Positions 9,476 through 18,566 of a DNA stretch of 64,000 bases are shown here, piece after piece. The notes below the pieces were generated by a model. It saw only the letters and a program-made list of their open reading frames with translations, ran no database searches and had not been told where the DNA came from. This stretch comes from Bacillota bacterium. Lineage in GTDB: Bacteria; Bacillota; Clostridia; Lachnospirales; Lachnospiraceae. The translations under genes and the position numbers were made by a program. The stretch is taken from the NCBI GenBank assembly GCA_023399055.1, contig JAEWQV010000010.1:248001-312000 (forward strand). The letters run 5' to 3'. Positions within the stretch are counted from its first letter, which is position 1, and every line of letters starts with the position of its first letter.

Positions 9476-10485
9476 TGTCTCTTAATGATTTTTTTAGCTA
9501 TAGCAAGACCAGTGCCGGCACCATCATAATCTTTTTTTGAATGCAACCGGTAGAACATAGTGAACAGCTTTTCTGCATTTTTCATTGAAAAGCCCACACC
9601 GTTATCCATTATTTTATAGACATGTTCATTCTTCTCTTCTGAATATGTTATTTTTATTTCAGTGCTTGCAATTTTGCTCGTATATTTAAACGCATTGGAA
9701 ACAGCATTATATACTACTTGCTTAATAAGCAATCTGTCCGCATAAACTTCTGGCATGGGATCTATTTGCATCTCAACTGTTCTACCCATATTTTCGTCCA
9801 ATAAGGTCTGATACACTTCCTCAAACACATCATGAATTGCTATCCACTCTTTCACCAGGGGGTCACTGGAGACCTTGGAAAGGTCGGATAGTTTTTCAAT
9901 TAAAAGGATTGCCTCAGAAGCCTTTTCTCCCAATGCCTGCAAAAATCGTTTTGTTGAATTCTCTTCAGTAACAGCCATATCATCATTAATAAAATTAATT
10001 AGATTTTTAATGGCCCAAAGAGGTGATTTTAAATCATGACATACCATATGATTAAAGCTTTCAATCTCTTTATACGCCTCTTCAAGATTCTCTGTCTTAC
10101 ATTTTAGTTGCACATGTACATCCACTCTAGCTAATAATTCCTTTGGATTCACTGGTTTGGAAACATAATCCTGAGCTCCTGCAGAGAAAGCATTAATTAT
10201 TATTTCACTATCCGTAATCGCCGTTAAAAATATAATTGGGATGGATTTGTATATTGAGTTATTTTTAATCCTTCTACACAAATCAATCCCATTGATCTCA
10301 GGCATCATAATATCCATTAAAATCAAGTCCGGGACTTTATTTTCTATTACTTCAAATAGCCGATTTCCTTCTACTAATACCCTCACCTTATAACCTGCCT
10401 CTTTTAATATCATTGCAACAAGGTGAATTTGGCTAGGAGTATCATCAACAATTAATATTTCAAACTCCCTAGAACTATCTCTCAT
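9406..10485 (-). CDS. Receiver-histidine kinase (REC-HisKA-HATPase)
   Basis: Soluble kinase of about 359 residues whose N-terminus is a receiver domain (1-125, Asp58 in LILMDIMMPEING) rather than a sensor. A short coiled coil follows, then HisKA with His in MVCHDLKSPLWAI and a HATPase ending in GTNFSFTLP. It can probably be controlled by phosphorylation from another kinase. The start is ATG 10485, after GGAGG at somewhat long spacing; the earlier TTG (10503) lies on the site itself. It follows the large hybrid kinase by 27 bases and is probably cotranscribed with it. No DNA-binding output is present, so its target is another receiver or Hpt protein. Confidence 0.9.
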   Translation of the reverse strand: MRDSSREFEILIVDDTPSQIHLVAMILKEAGYKVRVLVEGNRLFEVIENKVPDLILMDIMMPEINGIDLCRRIKNNSIYKSIPIIFLTAITDSEIIINAFSAGAQDYVSKPVNPKELLARVDVHVQLKCKTENLEEAYKEIESFNHMVCHDLKSPLWAIKNLINFINDDMAVTEENSTKRFLQALGEKASEAILLIEKLSDLSKVSSDPLVKEWIAIHDVFEEVYQTLLDENMGRTVEMQIDPMPEVYADRLLIKQVVYNAVSNAFKYTSKIASTEIKITYSEEKNEHVYKIMDNGVGFSMKNAEKLFTMFYRLHSKKDYDGAGTGLAIAKKIIKRHHGRVWVESEVNRGTNFSFTLPK

Positions 10486-10512
10486 CTTATGTATACCCTC
10501 CAAATATGTAAA

Positions 10513-13500
10513 TTAATATAGCTTACTAATTATATTATAAGCCTTCGACCATTGGAATTGTACAAGTAGCTTTTGCAAATCATTCACAATTGTTGAATCA
10601 AATGCTTTCTCTAAGTCATTTCTTATGTGCTCAAATACTTCAATTGAGTCAAAATCGTTTAGTTTTATTAATTCTCCCAAGCGCATTAGCTCTATTTGAA
10701 GCTGCGGGGTAACAGTTTCTTTATTGTGAGATGTGTTGAAGTCATTTAATAGTAATGTTCGGATAGATTTCCTTACAACTTCTAATTCCTCTATTATTAA
10801 TAGTGCATCCTTATCAATGTCGTAATCATACTTCTGATTTTCTAAGCCATGTTGAATTCGTTCTGCAAGCACTGATACTCCAACTGCACCAATATTTGCT
10901 GAACTCCCTTTTAAGGTATGAGTTAATCGAATGGATAAATCCAGGTCGTTATTGTGTATTGCAGTCCTCAAATCTGATATAAAATTAGCATGATCCGCCA
11001 AGAAAAATTGTAGCAACTTGCAGTAAATCTCTGGTTTACCATTAATACGTACGAGTGCTTCTGCAATTTCTAATCCTGGAAGTACATCGGGGAGAGTAGT
11101 ATTTTTGATATGCATTTCTGTTCTTAGCTCTAAGTTATGATCTGCTGTAGTTGCTATCTCATCCAATACTTCTATCGTCTTGTCTTTACCAATCATGCTT
11201 TTAATCAGCATCAACATATTGACTGGATTAAAGGGTTTTGAAATATATTCATTCATGCCCGCTTTCCATACCTGTTTGCTCACACCTTTTACTATATCCG
11301 CAGACATTGCAATAATCGGCGTCCTTTGATCAAAACATCTGATCCGCATGGAAGTATCATAACCATTAAGCACCGGCATGTGCAGATCCATTAAAATAAT
11401 ATCATAGACGTTGCCTGCCTCAAGCATCTTAAGTGCTTCCATTCCGTCTTCTGCAGTATCTACCTCTATTCCAGCCTGATTCATCATTTCATAGGATACC
11501 TGTTGATTAATTTTATTATCTTCCACTAACAACGCTCTGGTATTCACAAACTGAATCTTTAGTTGTGATTCCTGTACCACTGTCTCTTCATATTGATCTC
11601 TGTCCTCATAATCAAATTCAGCTTCAAAATAAAATACGCTGCCATTCCCTAACTCACTGGAAGCAGAAATCTCACCTCCCATTAAATAAGCAAGACTTTT
11701 ACAAATGGATAACCCAAGACCAGTACCGCCGTACTTTCTGGTTATTGTAGTGTCTCCTTGGGAAAATGGGTTAAAAATCTTATCAATCTGCTCCTGACTC
11801 ATACCAATCCCTGTATCTTTCACTGCTATCCTTATATGTGCCTTTTTCAAAGTCTTAGATACTAGAATTAAGCTAATATGAACTCCACCGTTATGAGTAA
11901 ATTTTACAGCATTATTTGCTAAGTTTAATACAATCTGATTAATGCGATTTGGATCTCCAACTAGAATAGAAGGTATTCTATCATCCACACTGATACTTAA
12001 ATCAATTACTTTTTCAAAAGCTTTGGGTTTCATAATACTCTCTATATTGTGGAGAATTTTACGAATATCGAAATGTGTGTATTCGAGTTCAATCCGATTG
12101 GCTTCGATTTTAGAAAAATCCAAAATGTCATCAATGGTATTCAATAAATTCTGCGCTGATATCTCTGATTTAATCAGGTAATCCAATTGCTTTACCGACA
12201 AACTGGTATTCTTGAGGAGATGATAGAACCCAATCACTGCATTTAAAGGTGTTCTTATCTCATGGCTCATATTAGCAAGAAATTCACTCTTATATTGACT
12301 CGATCGTTCTGCCGCATCTCTTGCTTCATTTAATTCTCTTTCCAGCTTAATACGCTCTTGAATCTCTTCCTCTAGCCCTGCATTTAATTCTTCCAGTTGG
12401 GAATTCACTCGAATTAATTCCAGGGTTCGTTCCTGGACTTTATCTTCTAGCACCTTGTTTAACTGCAGAATTTCGTCTTCAATCAATTTTTGCTCCGATA
12501 TATCCTGAAGAGTTCCCAAATAACAAATAGGTAACTGATTATCATCAATCTGATAAAAGTAATTATGCCTGATATATATGATTTTACCCGATTCCAGCAG
12601 CAATTTACATTCGAAGGTACCAGTTTCTTTGGTTCTTATGAATTCGTCATGTACCTTTCTTACAAAGTTACGGTCCTCTGGGTGGATAACCTTTAATAAG
12701 GCAGAAAAGGTTACATTTGCATCCTCCCATTCAATCATACGCATCATTTCATCTGATAGTTTAAACTCGTGGGTAATCAAATCATATTCCCAGTGTCCCG
12801 TTTTTGAAATTCGTTGGGCTTCTTTTAACCTGTATTCATTCTTTTTTAATTCAATTTCAATTAATATCAGTTCTGTAACATCATTGGCATAGACAGAAAT
12901 GGAAATCAAATTATTATTCTTATAAATTGGTGTAATGTATAATTTTAAGTAGCGATTACCTTTAATTGTCCTATAGTCTGTGTAAAAAGCACCGTCCTTT
13001 ATGGCTTTAAGATACATATTTGTCCAGGAAATAACACCTATTTCTGGCATAATATCCTCTAGTTTTGCATTAACACAAACGATAGTACCGTAGTTGTTAT
13101 ATATAAAATCTTTTAAGGTCTTATTATAGATCTGCATTCTAAATTCAGGGTCAACGGACCATATCATATCCTGTGAATTGTCAAAAACAGCTTTTAAATT
13201 ATGTGAAAGAATCTCTGCTTCGGTTAATTGATGAAATAGCTCTTTCATAATATAGTTTTTTTCCGTAATGTCAATACCAATGCCAAAGAAACACTCAACC
13301 TCTTCCTCTGCATTTAATACGGAACAGGAATACCATTCCACCAAGCGAATCATTCCATCTTTGCATAGTATTTTATTCTGGGAAATGTAGTGCGATATCT
13401 TCTTATTCTGAATTTCTTTAAATAACTCTCCTACACTTTGCCTATCCTCTGCATATACAAAATTATCAACATAGTTGAGATACTGCAATTCCTGCATACT

Positions 13501-13980
13501 CTTGCCAATCATATTCTGCATATAATAATTCATATATCGGATAGTTCCGTCCGTGTTAATCATAACTAGAAAGGTCGGCAGCGTGTTAATAATTGCGCTG
13601 TTAAGATTTCTCTCCTGAAGAAGTTGATGAGATAAGACCTTCATTTCTGAAATATCACGTAAAATGTAAATTCTGTTATCCTTTTCTTTCCCTTCAATAA
13701 TATCAAATTCTAGATCAAATCTCTTACCCTCTAATGTAATTCCAAGGCCATAATAGGAATTTGATACCTGGTCTGCTGGAGCAGTATGAATAAGAATAAG
13801 ATCACCAATATCAATTCCTTGTAAATCTGTTGAATTGTTACCAAACATGCTTTTAAATGACGCATTAGCATATTGAATATTTCCCCCACTAACAAATACA
13901 ACTGCTTCCTTCATATTCTCAATAATTCTTTTGTAAACATCCATAGAAAGATCCCCATTGATCTCGTTATGTTTTGTCAT
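10513..13980 (-). CDS. Large hybrid sensor kinase (PAS repeats-HisKA-HATPase-REC-Hpt)
   Basis: A full phosphorelay in one soluble polypeptide of about 1155 residues. It has four PAS-like modules (roughly 10-110, 125-240, 255-370 and 380-495), a coiled coil (about 500-560), HisKA with phospho-His near 573 (NMSHEIRTPLNAVIG), HATPase (GGTGLGLSICKS), a receiver with Asp near 865 (ILMDLHMPVLNG) and an intact Hpt with His near 1020 (LTHTLKGSSANIG). About 100 further residues follow. The ATG at 13980 has GGGGAG 10 bases upstream and is preferred to the earlier ATG at 14040. A TATAAT lies at 14026-14031 on the minus strand, a possible -10. The neighbouring receiver-kinase is its likely downstream partner. 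Confidence 0.92.
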   Translation of the reverse strand: MTKHNEINGDLSMDVYKRIIENMKEAVVFVSGGNIQYANASFKSMFGNNSTDLQGIDIGDLILIHTAPADQVSNSYYGLGITLEGKRFDLEFDIIEGKEKDNRIYILRDISEMKVLSHQLLQERNLNSAIINTLPTFLVMINTDGTIRYMNYYMQNMIGKSMQELQYLNYVDNFVYAEDRQSVGELFKEIQNKKISHYISQNKILCKDGMIRLVEWYSCSVLNAEEEVECFFGIGIDITEKNYIMKELFHQLTEAEILSHNLKAVFDNSQDMIWSVDPEFRMQIYNKTLKDFIYNNYGTIVCVNAKLEDIMPEIGVISWTNMYLKAIKDGAFYTDYRTIKGNRYLKLYITPIYKNNNLISISVYANDVTELILIEIELKKNEYRLKEAQRISKTGHWEYDLITHEFKLSDEMMRMIEWEDANVTFSALLKVIHPEDRNFVRKVHDEFIRTKETGTFECKLLLESGKIIYIRHNYFYQIDDNQLPICYLGTLQDISEQKLIEDEILQLNKVLEDKVQERTLELIRVNSQLEELNAGLEEEIQERIKLERELNEARDAAERSSQYKSEFLANMSHEIRTPLNAVIGFYHLLKNTSLSVKQLDYLIKSEISAQNLLNTIDDILDFSKIEANRIELEYTHFDIRKILHNIESIMKPKAFEKVIDLSISVDDRIPSILVGDPNRINQIVLNLANNAVKFTHNGGVHISLILVSKTLKKAHIRIAVKDTGIGMSQEQIDKIFNPFSQGDTTITRKYGGTGLGLSICKSLAYLMGGEISASSELGNGSVFYFEAEFDYEDRDQYEETVVQESQLKIQFVNTRALLVEDNKINQQVSYEMMNQAGIEVDTAEDGMEALKMLEAGNVYDIILMDLHMPVLNGYDTSMRIRCFDQRTPIIAMSADIVKGVSKQVWKAGMNEYISKPFNPVNMLMLIKSMIGKDKTIEVLDEIATTADHNLELRTEMHIKNTTLPDVLPGLEIAEALVRINGKPEIYCKLLQFFLADHANFISDLRTAIHNNDLDLSIRLTHTLKGSSANIGAVGVSVLAERIQHGLENQKYDYDIDKDALLIIEELEVVRKSIRTLLLNDFNTSHNKETVTPQLQIELMRLGELIKLNDFDSIEVFEHIRNDLEKAFDSTIVNDLQKLLVQFQWSKAYNIISKLY

Positions 13981-14049
13981 ATGCAAGCTGCTCCCCTTCA
14001 TTGAAAATGATATTGAATACATAATAATATTATAGCACAAAAATTGGTA

Positions 14050-14093
14050 AATACATCTTTATTCCATTACTTTCTAACAGAAAAAGATGTATT
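14050..14093 (-). terminator. Terminator of the alpha-galactosidase transcript
   Basis: Perfect 11-bp arms (AATACATCTTT / AAAGATGTATT) around a 22-base loop, 54 bases after the alpha-galactosidase stop. On the minus strand a U-rich stretch follows. It separates the sugar operon from the kinase genes. Confidence 0.65.
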
Positions 14094-14146
14094 CCAACCA
14101 GCGCTATAAGCCAGAAGGTAATACATCCTCAACTTGTATTATTACA

Positions 14147-16261
14147 CTATTTTATTGATTTCAAATAAACAGCCACCGCTTTCCAGCTATTAATAGGTTG
14201 ATAGGTTAAGATGTTATTTACTAATTTTACTGCAACTTCACTGTCAGAGTATATATGGCTTATCTCGTAAGATGTATTCTCGGGTAGCTCAATTCCACAC
14301 TCCTCAATATTCAATTGATTATCAAAAATATGAAATACAGCATAGGCATCGCCCTTATTACCAATACGTAAAATCCCTTGCCAGCCTTCTAAATGACGAT
14401 AGCTTCTTGGTATAGTTCCAAACCAGCTGGTACATCCATCTCTTATAATAGGTACTATTCTTTGATAAAAAGATATTCCCTTCTTAATCACCTCCCACTG
14501 TGCTTCCTCAAGATCAATTACATCTCCGGATAGGCACATCCGACCGAGGAAGGTATTTGCTATGGAATATGCAATTCTTTTTAAATCATCTTCCTTCCGA
14601 ATTACGGCCCAAATCTGACTCTGCTGCGGAAGGATTACCCGGTGCAAATTTGCCGCAATCACCGGAATTTCCTGACACTCATGAGCATCAGAAAATGATG
14701 CCATACTACAAGCTCTCATCATCAGCGGCTCCAAGCGATGACCACCGGAAGCGCAGTTTTCAAGGATAATCCCCGGTACTTCCTCTTTTACTTTATCAAG
14801 GAAATGATAAGACTCCTCCATATTCTGACGCAACCCCTCACCCAGAGATTCTGCACCATCACAACCAAGTCCAATGGTCTCGTTATAATCAAGCTTCATA
14901 TATTCAAACTGATATTTTTTTAATAGACCAATTACTTTATCTGATAAATACTCCTGTACCCAAAGATCTCGCATATCCCAAAAACGTCTCATAGAAGTTG
15001 TTAATACCTTACCATCTCTTTTTAACAGGTGTTCTTCTAATTGATATGCTTTGGCAGCAGAACCAACATTCTCAATTTCAAACCAGATGCCCGGTTTCAT
15101 ATTATACTCTCTGATTAATTCCACTGTTTTTTCAAGACCCTTTGGGAATAAGTCCTCTGAAACCTTGTAGTCACCCATAGCAATATCCCAGGGAATTCCC
15201 TCTTCTTTATACCAGCCACAGTCAATTACGAAATATTTTATCCCTAAGTCCTTAATTTTACCTAGAATTTGTGAGATATTCTCATGGGAAGGACATCCCC
15301 AGGTGGTGCAATACTCATTAAATATAATCGGTAACTCCTGTTCACTCTCCGGTAAATCTTTTAAAAATCGATTTCCACTTTTAGAAAGCTTTTGAGCAAT
15401 GTTATCCACGCCACCGCCCTTACACACTGTAATTATTGCAGCTGGTGTAGTGAATCGACCACCTGGTGAAATTGTTTTCATCCAATGCCCAAATTCCCGG
15501 TCTGCAAGTCCTCCTGATATTGCAACTCCATCATCCTTACGATAGATTTCCATCTGCCAGGATGCATTATGAGCAAGCTGTGCTCCCCAGAATACATCAT
15601 TCTTCTCATCCTCAAGCACTAAGAATGGGAAATACCGATTAACCGCCATAGAACCTACCTGACCAAACCGTTCTGCCCTAACCGCATGCCCTGCCCAAGA
15701 GGGTTCTAATTGCAACTCTTCTAAGCTGGTACTATCCAGTCTTCCTTCCATACTCCATACGCTTCGAATGCGATGAACCTTTAGGGTATCATAAGCATCC
15801 CCAGCTGTAAAAGGGGTAAGCCCGCCAAGAGAAAAGCTCGAAATCATCTCAAGAGTAACCTCTTTCCTACTTAGATTGTGAAAAACATTATAAGTCTCAA
15901 TGCAATCACTATCCTTAAAAAGTTGTAAATGATGCTCTACTTTATATCCACGCTGATCAATTAAGGTTGTGATAACTTCCTCTCTATCCTCAAAGTAAAC
16001 TAAGTCTTGTTGTTCATAGGTCAGGCAAAAGGTCGATTCCCCCTGCCGCAGGGTAACACCCCCAGCATAGGCTCCGGGATAAACATCTCCCACTATCTTT
16101 ATCTGTACGAGCGAATCAACAATCTGTTTTTTCTGCTCCCACTCAACCGGTTCCATACCAACCGGCAACAACATCAGCCCAACATTCTTCGTCACCGAAT
16201 CAATCATATATACAATCTCTGTATCCTTAAAAGAATACTTCTTTAAAATCGAAACTGCCAT
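14147..16261 (-). CDS. Alpha-galactosidase, glycoside hydrolase family 36
   Basis: Hydrolyses terminal alpha-1,6-galactose from raffinose-family sugars, melibiose or galactomannan fragments. The 704 residues match GH36 bacterial enzymes: an N-terminal beta-supersandwich, a central barrel with FVIDCGWYKEEG, the nucleophile Asp near 457 in MKLDYNE, the signature ILENCASGGHR, and the likely acid/base Asp near 525 in SFSDAHEC. There is no signal peptide, so it acts in the cytoplasm on imported oligosaccharides. It is the last gene after a binding protein and two permeases on the same strand, but 410 bases of structured DNA lie between, so its expression may be uncoupled from the transporter. Confidence 0.93.
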   Translation of the reverse strand: MAVSILKKYSFKDTEIVYMIDSVTKNVGLMLLPVGMEPVEWEQKKQIVDSLVQIKIVGDVYPGAYAGGVTLRQGESTFCLTYEQQDLVYFEDREEVITTLIDQRGYKVEHHLQLFKDSDCIETYNVFHNLSRKEVTLEMISSFSLGGLTPFTAGDAYDTLKVHRIRSVWSMEGRLDSTSLEELQLEPSWAGHAVRAERFGQVGSMAVNRYFPFLVLEDEKNDVFWGAQLAHNASWQMEIYRKDDGVAISGGLADREFGHWMKTISPGGRFTTPAAIITVCKGGGVDNIAQKLSKSGNRFLKDLPESEQELPIIFNEYCTTWGCPSHENISQILGKIKDLGIKYFVIDCGWYKEEGIPWDIAMGDYKVSEDLFPKGLEKTVELIREYNMKPGIWFEIENVGSAAKAYQLEEHLLKRDGKVLTTSMRRFWDMRDLWVQEYLSDKVIGLLKKYQFEYMKLDYNETIGLGCDGAESLGEGLRQNMEESYHFLDKVKEEVPGIILENCASGGHRLEPLMMRACSMASFSDAHECQEIPVIAANLHRVILPQQSQIWAVIRKEDDLKRIAYSIANTFLGRMCLSGDVIDLEEAQWEVIKKGISFYQRIVPIIRDGCTSWFGTIPRSYRHLEGWQGILRIGNKGDAYAVFHIFDNQLNIEECGIELPENTSYEISHIYSDSEVAVKLVNNILTYQPINSWKAVAVYLKSIK

Positions 16262-16432
16262 ATTCTCTTCCCTTCTTCACCATTCAGTTTTCATATCATT
16301 ATAATGTATTTCCTCTATCCTTGTATCTTTTATTTTTTTATTTTAATTTTTTTGGATTGTTTATCTTTTGTCTTATTCTTTTGTCTTTTTTTCTTTATAA
16401 TTTTTCTTTATCTTTTTAGTCTTATTTATATC

Positions 16433-16474
16433 TTCTATCTTTTGTCTTCTATCTTTTGTCTTCTATCTTTTGTC
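16433..16474. repeat. Three perfect tandem copies of a 14-bp unit in a pyrimidine-rich tract
   Basis: The unit TTCTATCTTTTGTC is repeated three times without change. It sits at the end of a ~170-base plus-strand pyrimidine-rich stretch (about 16300-16480) that contains degenerate relatives of the unit. The tract lies in the presumed leader of the alpha-galactosidase mRNA, where it reads as an A/G-rich sequence. No coding potential was seen. Confidence 0.85.
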
Positions 16475-16527
16475 TTTTACGAACTGTTCTCCGATTGGTC
16501 TGAATAAGTAAACCACTGTGAAAATCA

Positions 16528-16643
16528 GGAATATGAGTGCATATATGATCAGATGGCGAAGACCGGCAAACAATGGTTGAATGCTTTAATCAACCATTGT
16601 TTGGTAAGGCGAGTCCAGATGATTATATATGCACTCATATTCC
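16528..16643. repeat. 116-bp long inverted repeat between transporter and alpha-galactosidase
   Basis: Outer arms of 24 bases (16528-16551 and 16620-16643) match with one mismatch. Inner arms of 14 bases (16567-16580 and 16590-16603, CAAACAATGGTTGA) match perfectly around a 9-base loop. The whole can fold as one long interrupted hairpin. Position, 29 bases after the permease stop, fits a terminator or mRNA-protecting stem; the size and terminal symmetry also fit a MITE-like element. No ORF inside. Confidence 0.8.
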
Positions 16644-16671
16644 GTCCCTCTTCACTCACAAATCAATCCTC

Positions 16672-17544
16672 CTATCCTTTAACAGCCCCTACAGTCATTC
16701 CTTTAATAAAGTATTTCTGTAAGCTAATAAATAAAATAGCAATTGGAAGTATAGATATTACAATGGCCGCCATAGCAGTTGTATAATCACTGGTTTGAGC
16801 TGAAAATAAGGATTGTATTGCTACCGTCAACGTTTTCAGTTGCTTTTTACTGACAAATAGGCTAGCCAGAAGATAATCATTCCAAATCTGGAAGGACTGC
16901 ATGATAATTAAAGTTGCCATGGCTGGTTTTAGTAACGGAAATACAATTTTAAAGTAAGTCTTAATAATAGAGCAACCATCAATTCTTGCTGCTTCTTCAA
17001 GCTCTACCGGTACTGTTGACATAAAGCTGGTCATTAAAAATACACCGAAGGAGATTGTTGTGGCTATATACATAAAGATAATGCCGTATCTTGTGTTCGT
17101 AAGTTTTAAATTGAAACCTATTATATAAATAGGTAGAAACAGTGCTTGATATGGAATCAGAATTCCAACGATAAAGTATACATAGAGGAATTTAAAAAAC
17201 TTATGCTTACAGCGAGCAATCGCCCAAGCGGTCACCCCACATAACAGGGCAAGAATTAGAACGCTGATAACCGTATAAAGTAGTGTATTTGTAAAGGTAA
17301 TTACCATATCAAGTTTCTGAAATGCCTTGCTATAATTTCCAAAGTTAAGTGTTTCCGATAAGGAAAGAGGACTGCTTAGATACAACTCTTTCTTGGTTTT
17401 AAAGGAATAGTTAATTACAATAAAAATAGGTGCAAGGAATATAATCGCAACAATAGTCATTATAATTTGAAGAATAAAGGTGCTTTTGGTATAGGGTTGA
17501 TTCGGAATAGAATCCTTTTCTTTCTTACGTCTTTTCGTTGCCAT
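16672..17544 (-). CDS. Sugar ABC transporter permease (MalG/LacG type)
   Basis: Inner-membrane half of a CUT1-type carbohydrate importer, 290 residues with six predicted membrane helices. The EAA loop (VELEEAARIDGCSIIKTYFKIVFPLLKPA) that docks the ATPase sits near residues 186-214, and the C-terminus KGMTVGAVKG is typical of the family. Its ATG overlaps the stop of the upstream permease by one base, so the two are translationally coupled. No ATPase gene is present; as in many clostridia a shared MsmK-like ATPase elsewhere is likely. The neighbouring GH36 enzyme suggests alpha-galactoside substrates, which is an inference from context. Confidence 0.93.
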   Translation of the reverse strand: MATKRRKKEKDSIPNQPYTKSTFILQIIMTIVAIIFLAPIFIVINYSFKTKKELYLSSPLSLSETLNFGNYSKAFQKLDMVITFTNTLLYTVISVLILALLCGVTAWAIARCKHKFFKFLYVYFIVGILIPYQALFLPIYIIGFNLKLTNTRYGIIFMYIATTISFGVFLMTSFMSTVPVELEEAARIDGCSIIKTYFKIVFPLLKPAMATLIIMQSFQIWNDYLLASLFVSKKQLKTLTVAIQSLFSAQTSDYTTAMAAIVISILPIAILFISLQKYFIKGMTVGAVKG

Positions 17545-18434
17545 TATGCCTGTACCTCCTTACTCTTAAGACCTTTTACTTGTATCAATGCTACCAGTAG
17601 TAACACAATGACAAGGGTAACTGACATGGCAGAACCATATCCATATTGTCTACCGTTAATTGCTGTTGTATATGTCTGATAAATAATTGACGTTGAGGCT
17701 CTGCCCGGTCCGCCCTTGGTGGAAGATACCAGTAAGTCATACACCTTTAAGGAACCAGTGGTAATTCCAACCACGCAAATTGTAATAGCTGGTGCTAACA
17801 TTGGTATTGTTACATTTCGAAATCTTCTTATCGCTCCTGCTCCGTCAACTCTTGCTGCTTCATATAATTCTGTTGGAATGGATTGAAGCCCAGCCAGATA
17901 AATTAACATCCAATAGCCAATCCACTGCCAGTTATTTGCAATTAAAAGTCCGGATAAAACAGTATCACCATCTCCAAATAGCAGGAAGTTAATACTGGTT
18001 CCTAAGATGTCATTAATGGCAGGCAATACATTGGAAAACATTCGAAGCCATACGAAACCAACAATAACTGCACTGATTAAACAGGGAACAAAGAATGCCG
18101 TTCGATATAACTTTTGTGCCTTAATTCCACGATCAAGCGCCATAGCAAATAATAAGGCAAGTACATTTTGAATAATTGTATTACCTATTGTGAATTTAAT
18201 TGTAAACCACCAGGCATTACGAAAATCTGAGTCACCCAATAAATTTATATAATTCTGAAATCCCACAAAGGGTTTCACTTTAGTCATACCATCCCAGCTG
18301 GTGAAGGAATATCTTATTGCCAATAACATAGGAATAATAAGCCCTATTGTAAATATGACTAACCCTGGTAACACCAGCAGAAAGTACTGCCTAAAAACAA
18401 CTTTATCCCAATTAGCCTTTTTCTGTCTGCTCAT
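17544..18434 (-). CDS. Sugar ABC transporter permease (MalF/LacF type)
   Basis: Second permease of the same importer, 296 residues. An N-terminal helix follows a short basic cytoplasmic tail, and an EAA loop (ELYEAARVDGAGAIRRFRNVTIPML) lies near 190-214. The family motif STKGGPGRAST is seen near 240-250. It starts at an ATG 6 bases after AAGGAG and lies downstream of the binding-protein gene, separated by a stem-loop that probably lowers its expression relative to the binding protein. Confidence 0.93.
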   Translation of the reverse strand: MSRQKKANWDKVVFRQYFLLVLPGLVIFTIGLIIPMLLAIRYSFTSWDGMTKVKPFVGFQNYINLLGDSDFRNAWWFTIKFTIGNTIIQNVLALLFAMALDRGIKAQKLYRTAFFVPCLISAVIVGFVWLRMFSNVLPAINDILGTSINFLLFGDGDTVLSGLLIANNWQWIGYWMLIYLAGLQSIPTELYEAARVDGAGAIRRFRNVTIPMLAPAITICVVGITTGSLKVYDLLVSSTKGGPGRASTSIIYQTYTTAINGRQYGYGSAMSVTLVIVLLLVALIQVKGLKSKEVQA

Positions 18435-18484
18435 CTTCTTAACTCCTTTTATGTTGGCCCAAGAAAACCTCGATGCCTGATAGG

Positions 18485-18512
18485 ATAGGGCTGCGCAGAA
18501 TGGCAGCCCTAT
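18485..18512 (-). terminator. Intercistronic stem-loop after the binding-protein gene
   Basis: Perfect 10-bp arms ATAGGGCTGC / GCAGCCCTAT around 8 bases, with no U-run. It is the usual kind of stem that stabilises the upstream binding-protein message and attenuates read-through into the permease genes. Confidence 0.7.
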
Positions 18513-18566
18513 GTTTTATATCCCACGAATCGTGCTGTTTCTAAAATTGTGGTGTCTTAGATTTAA

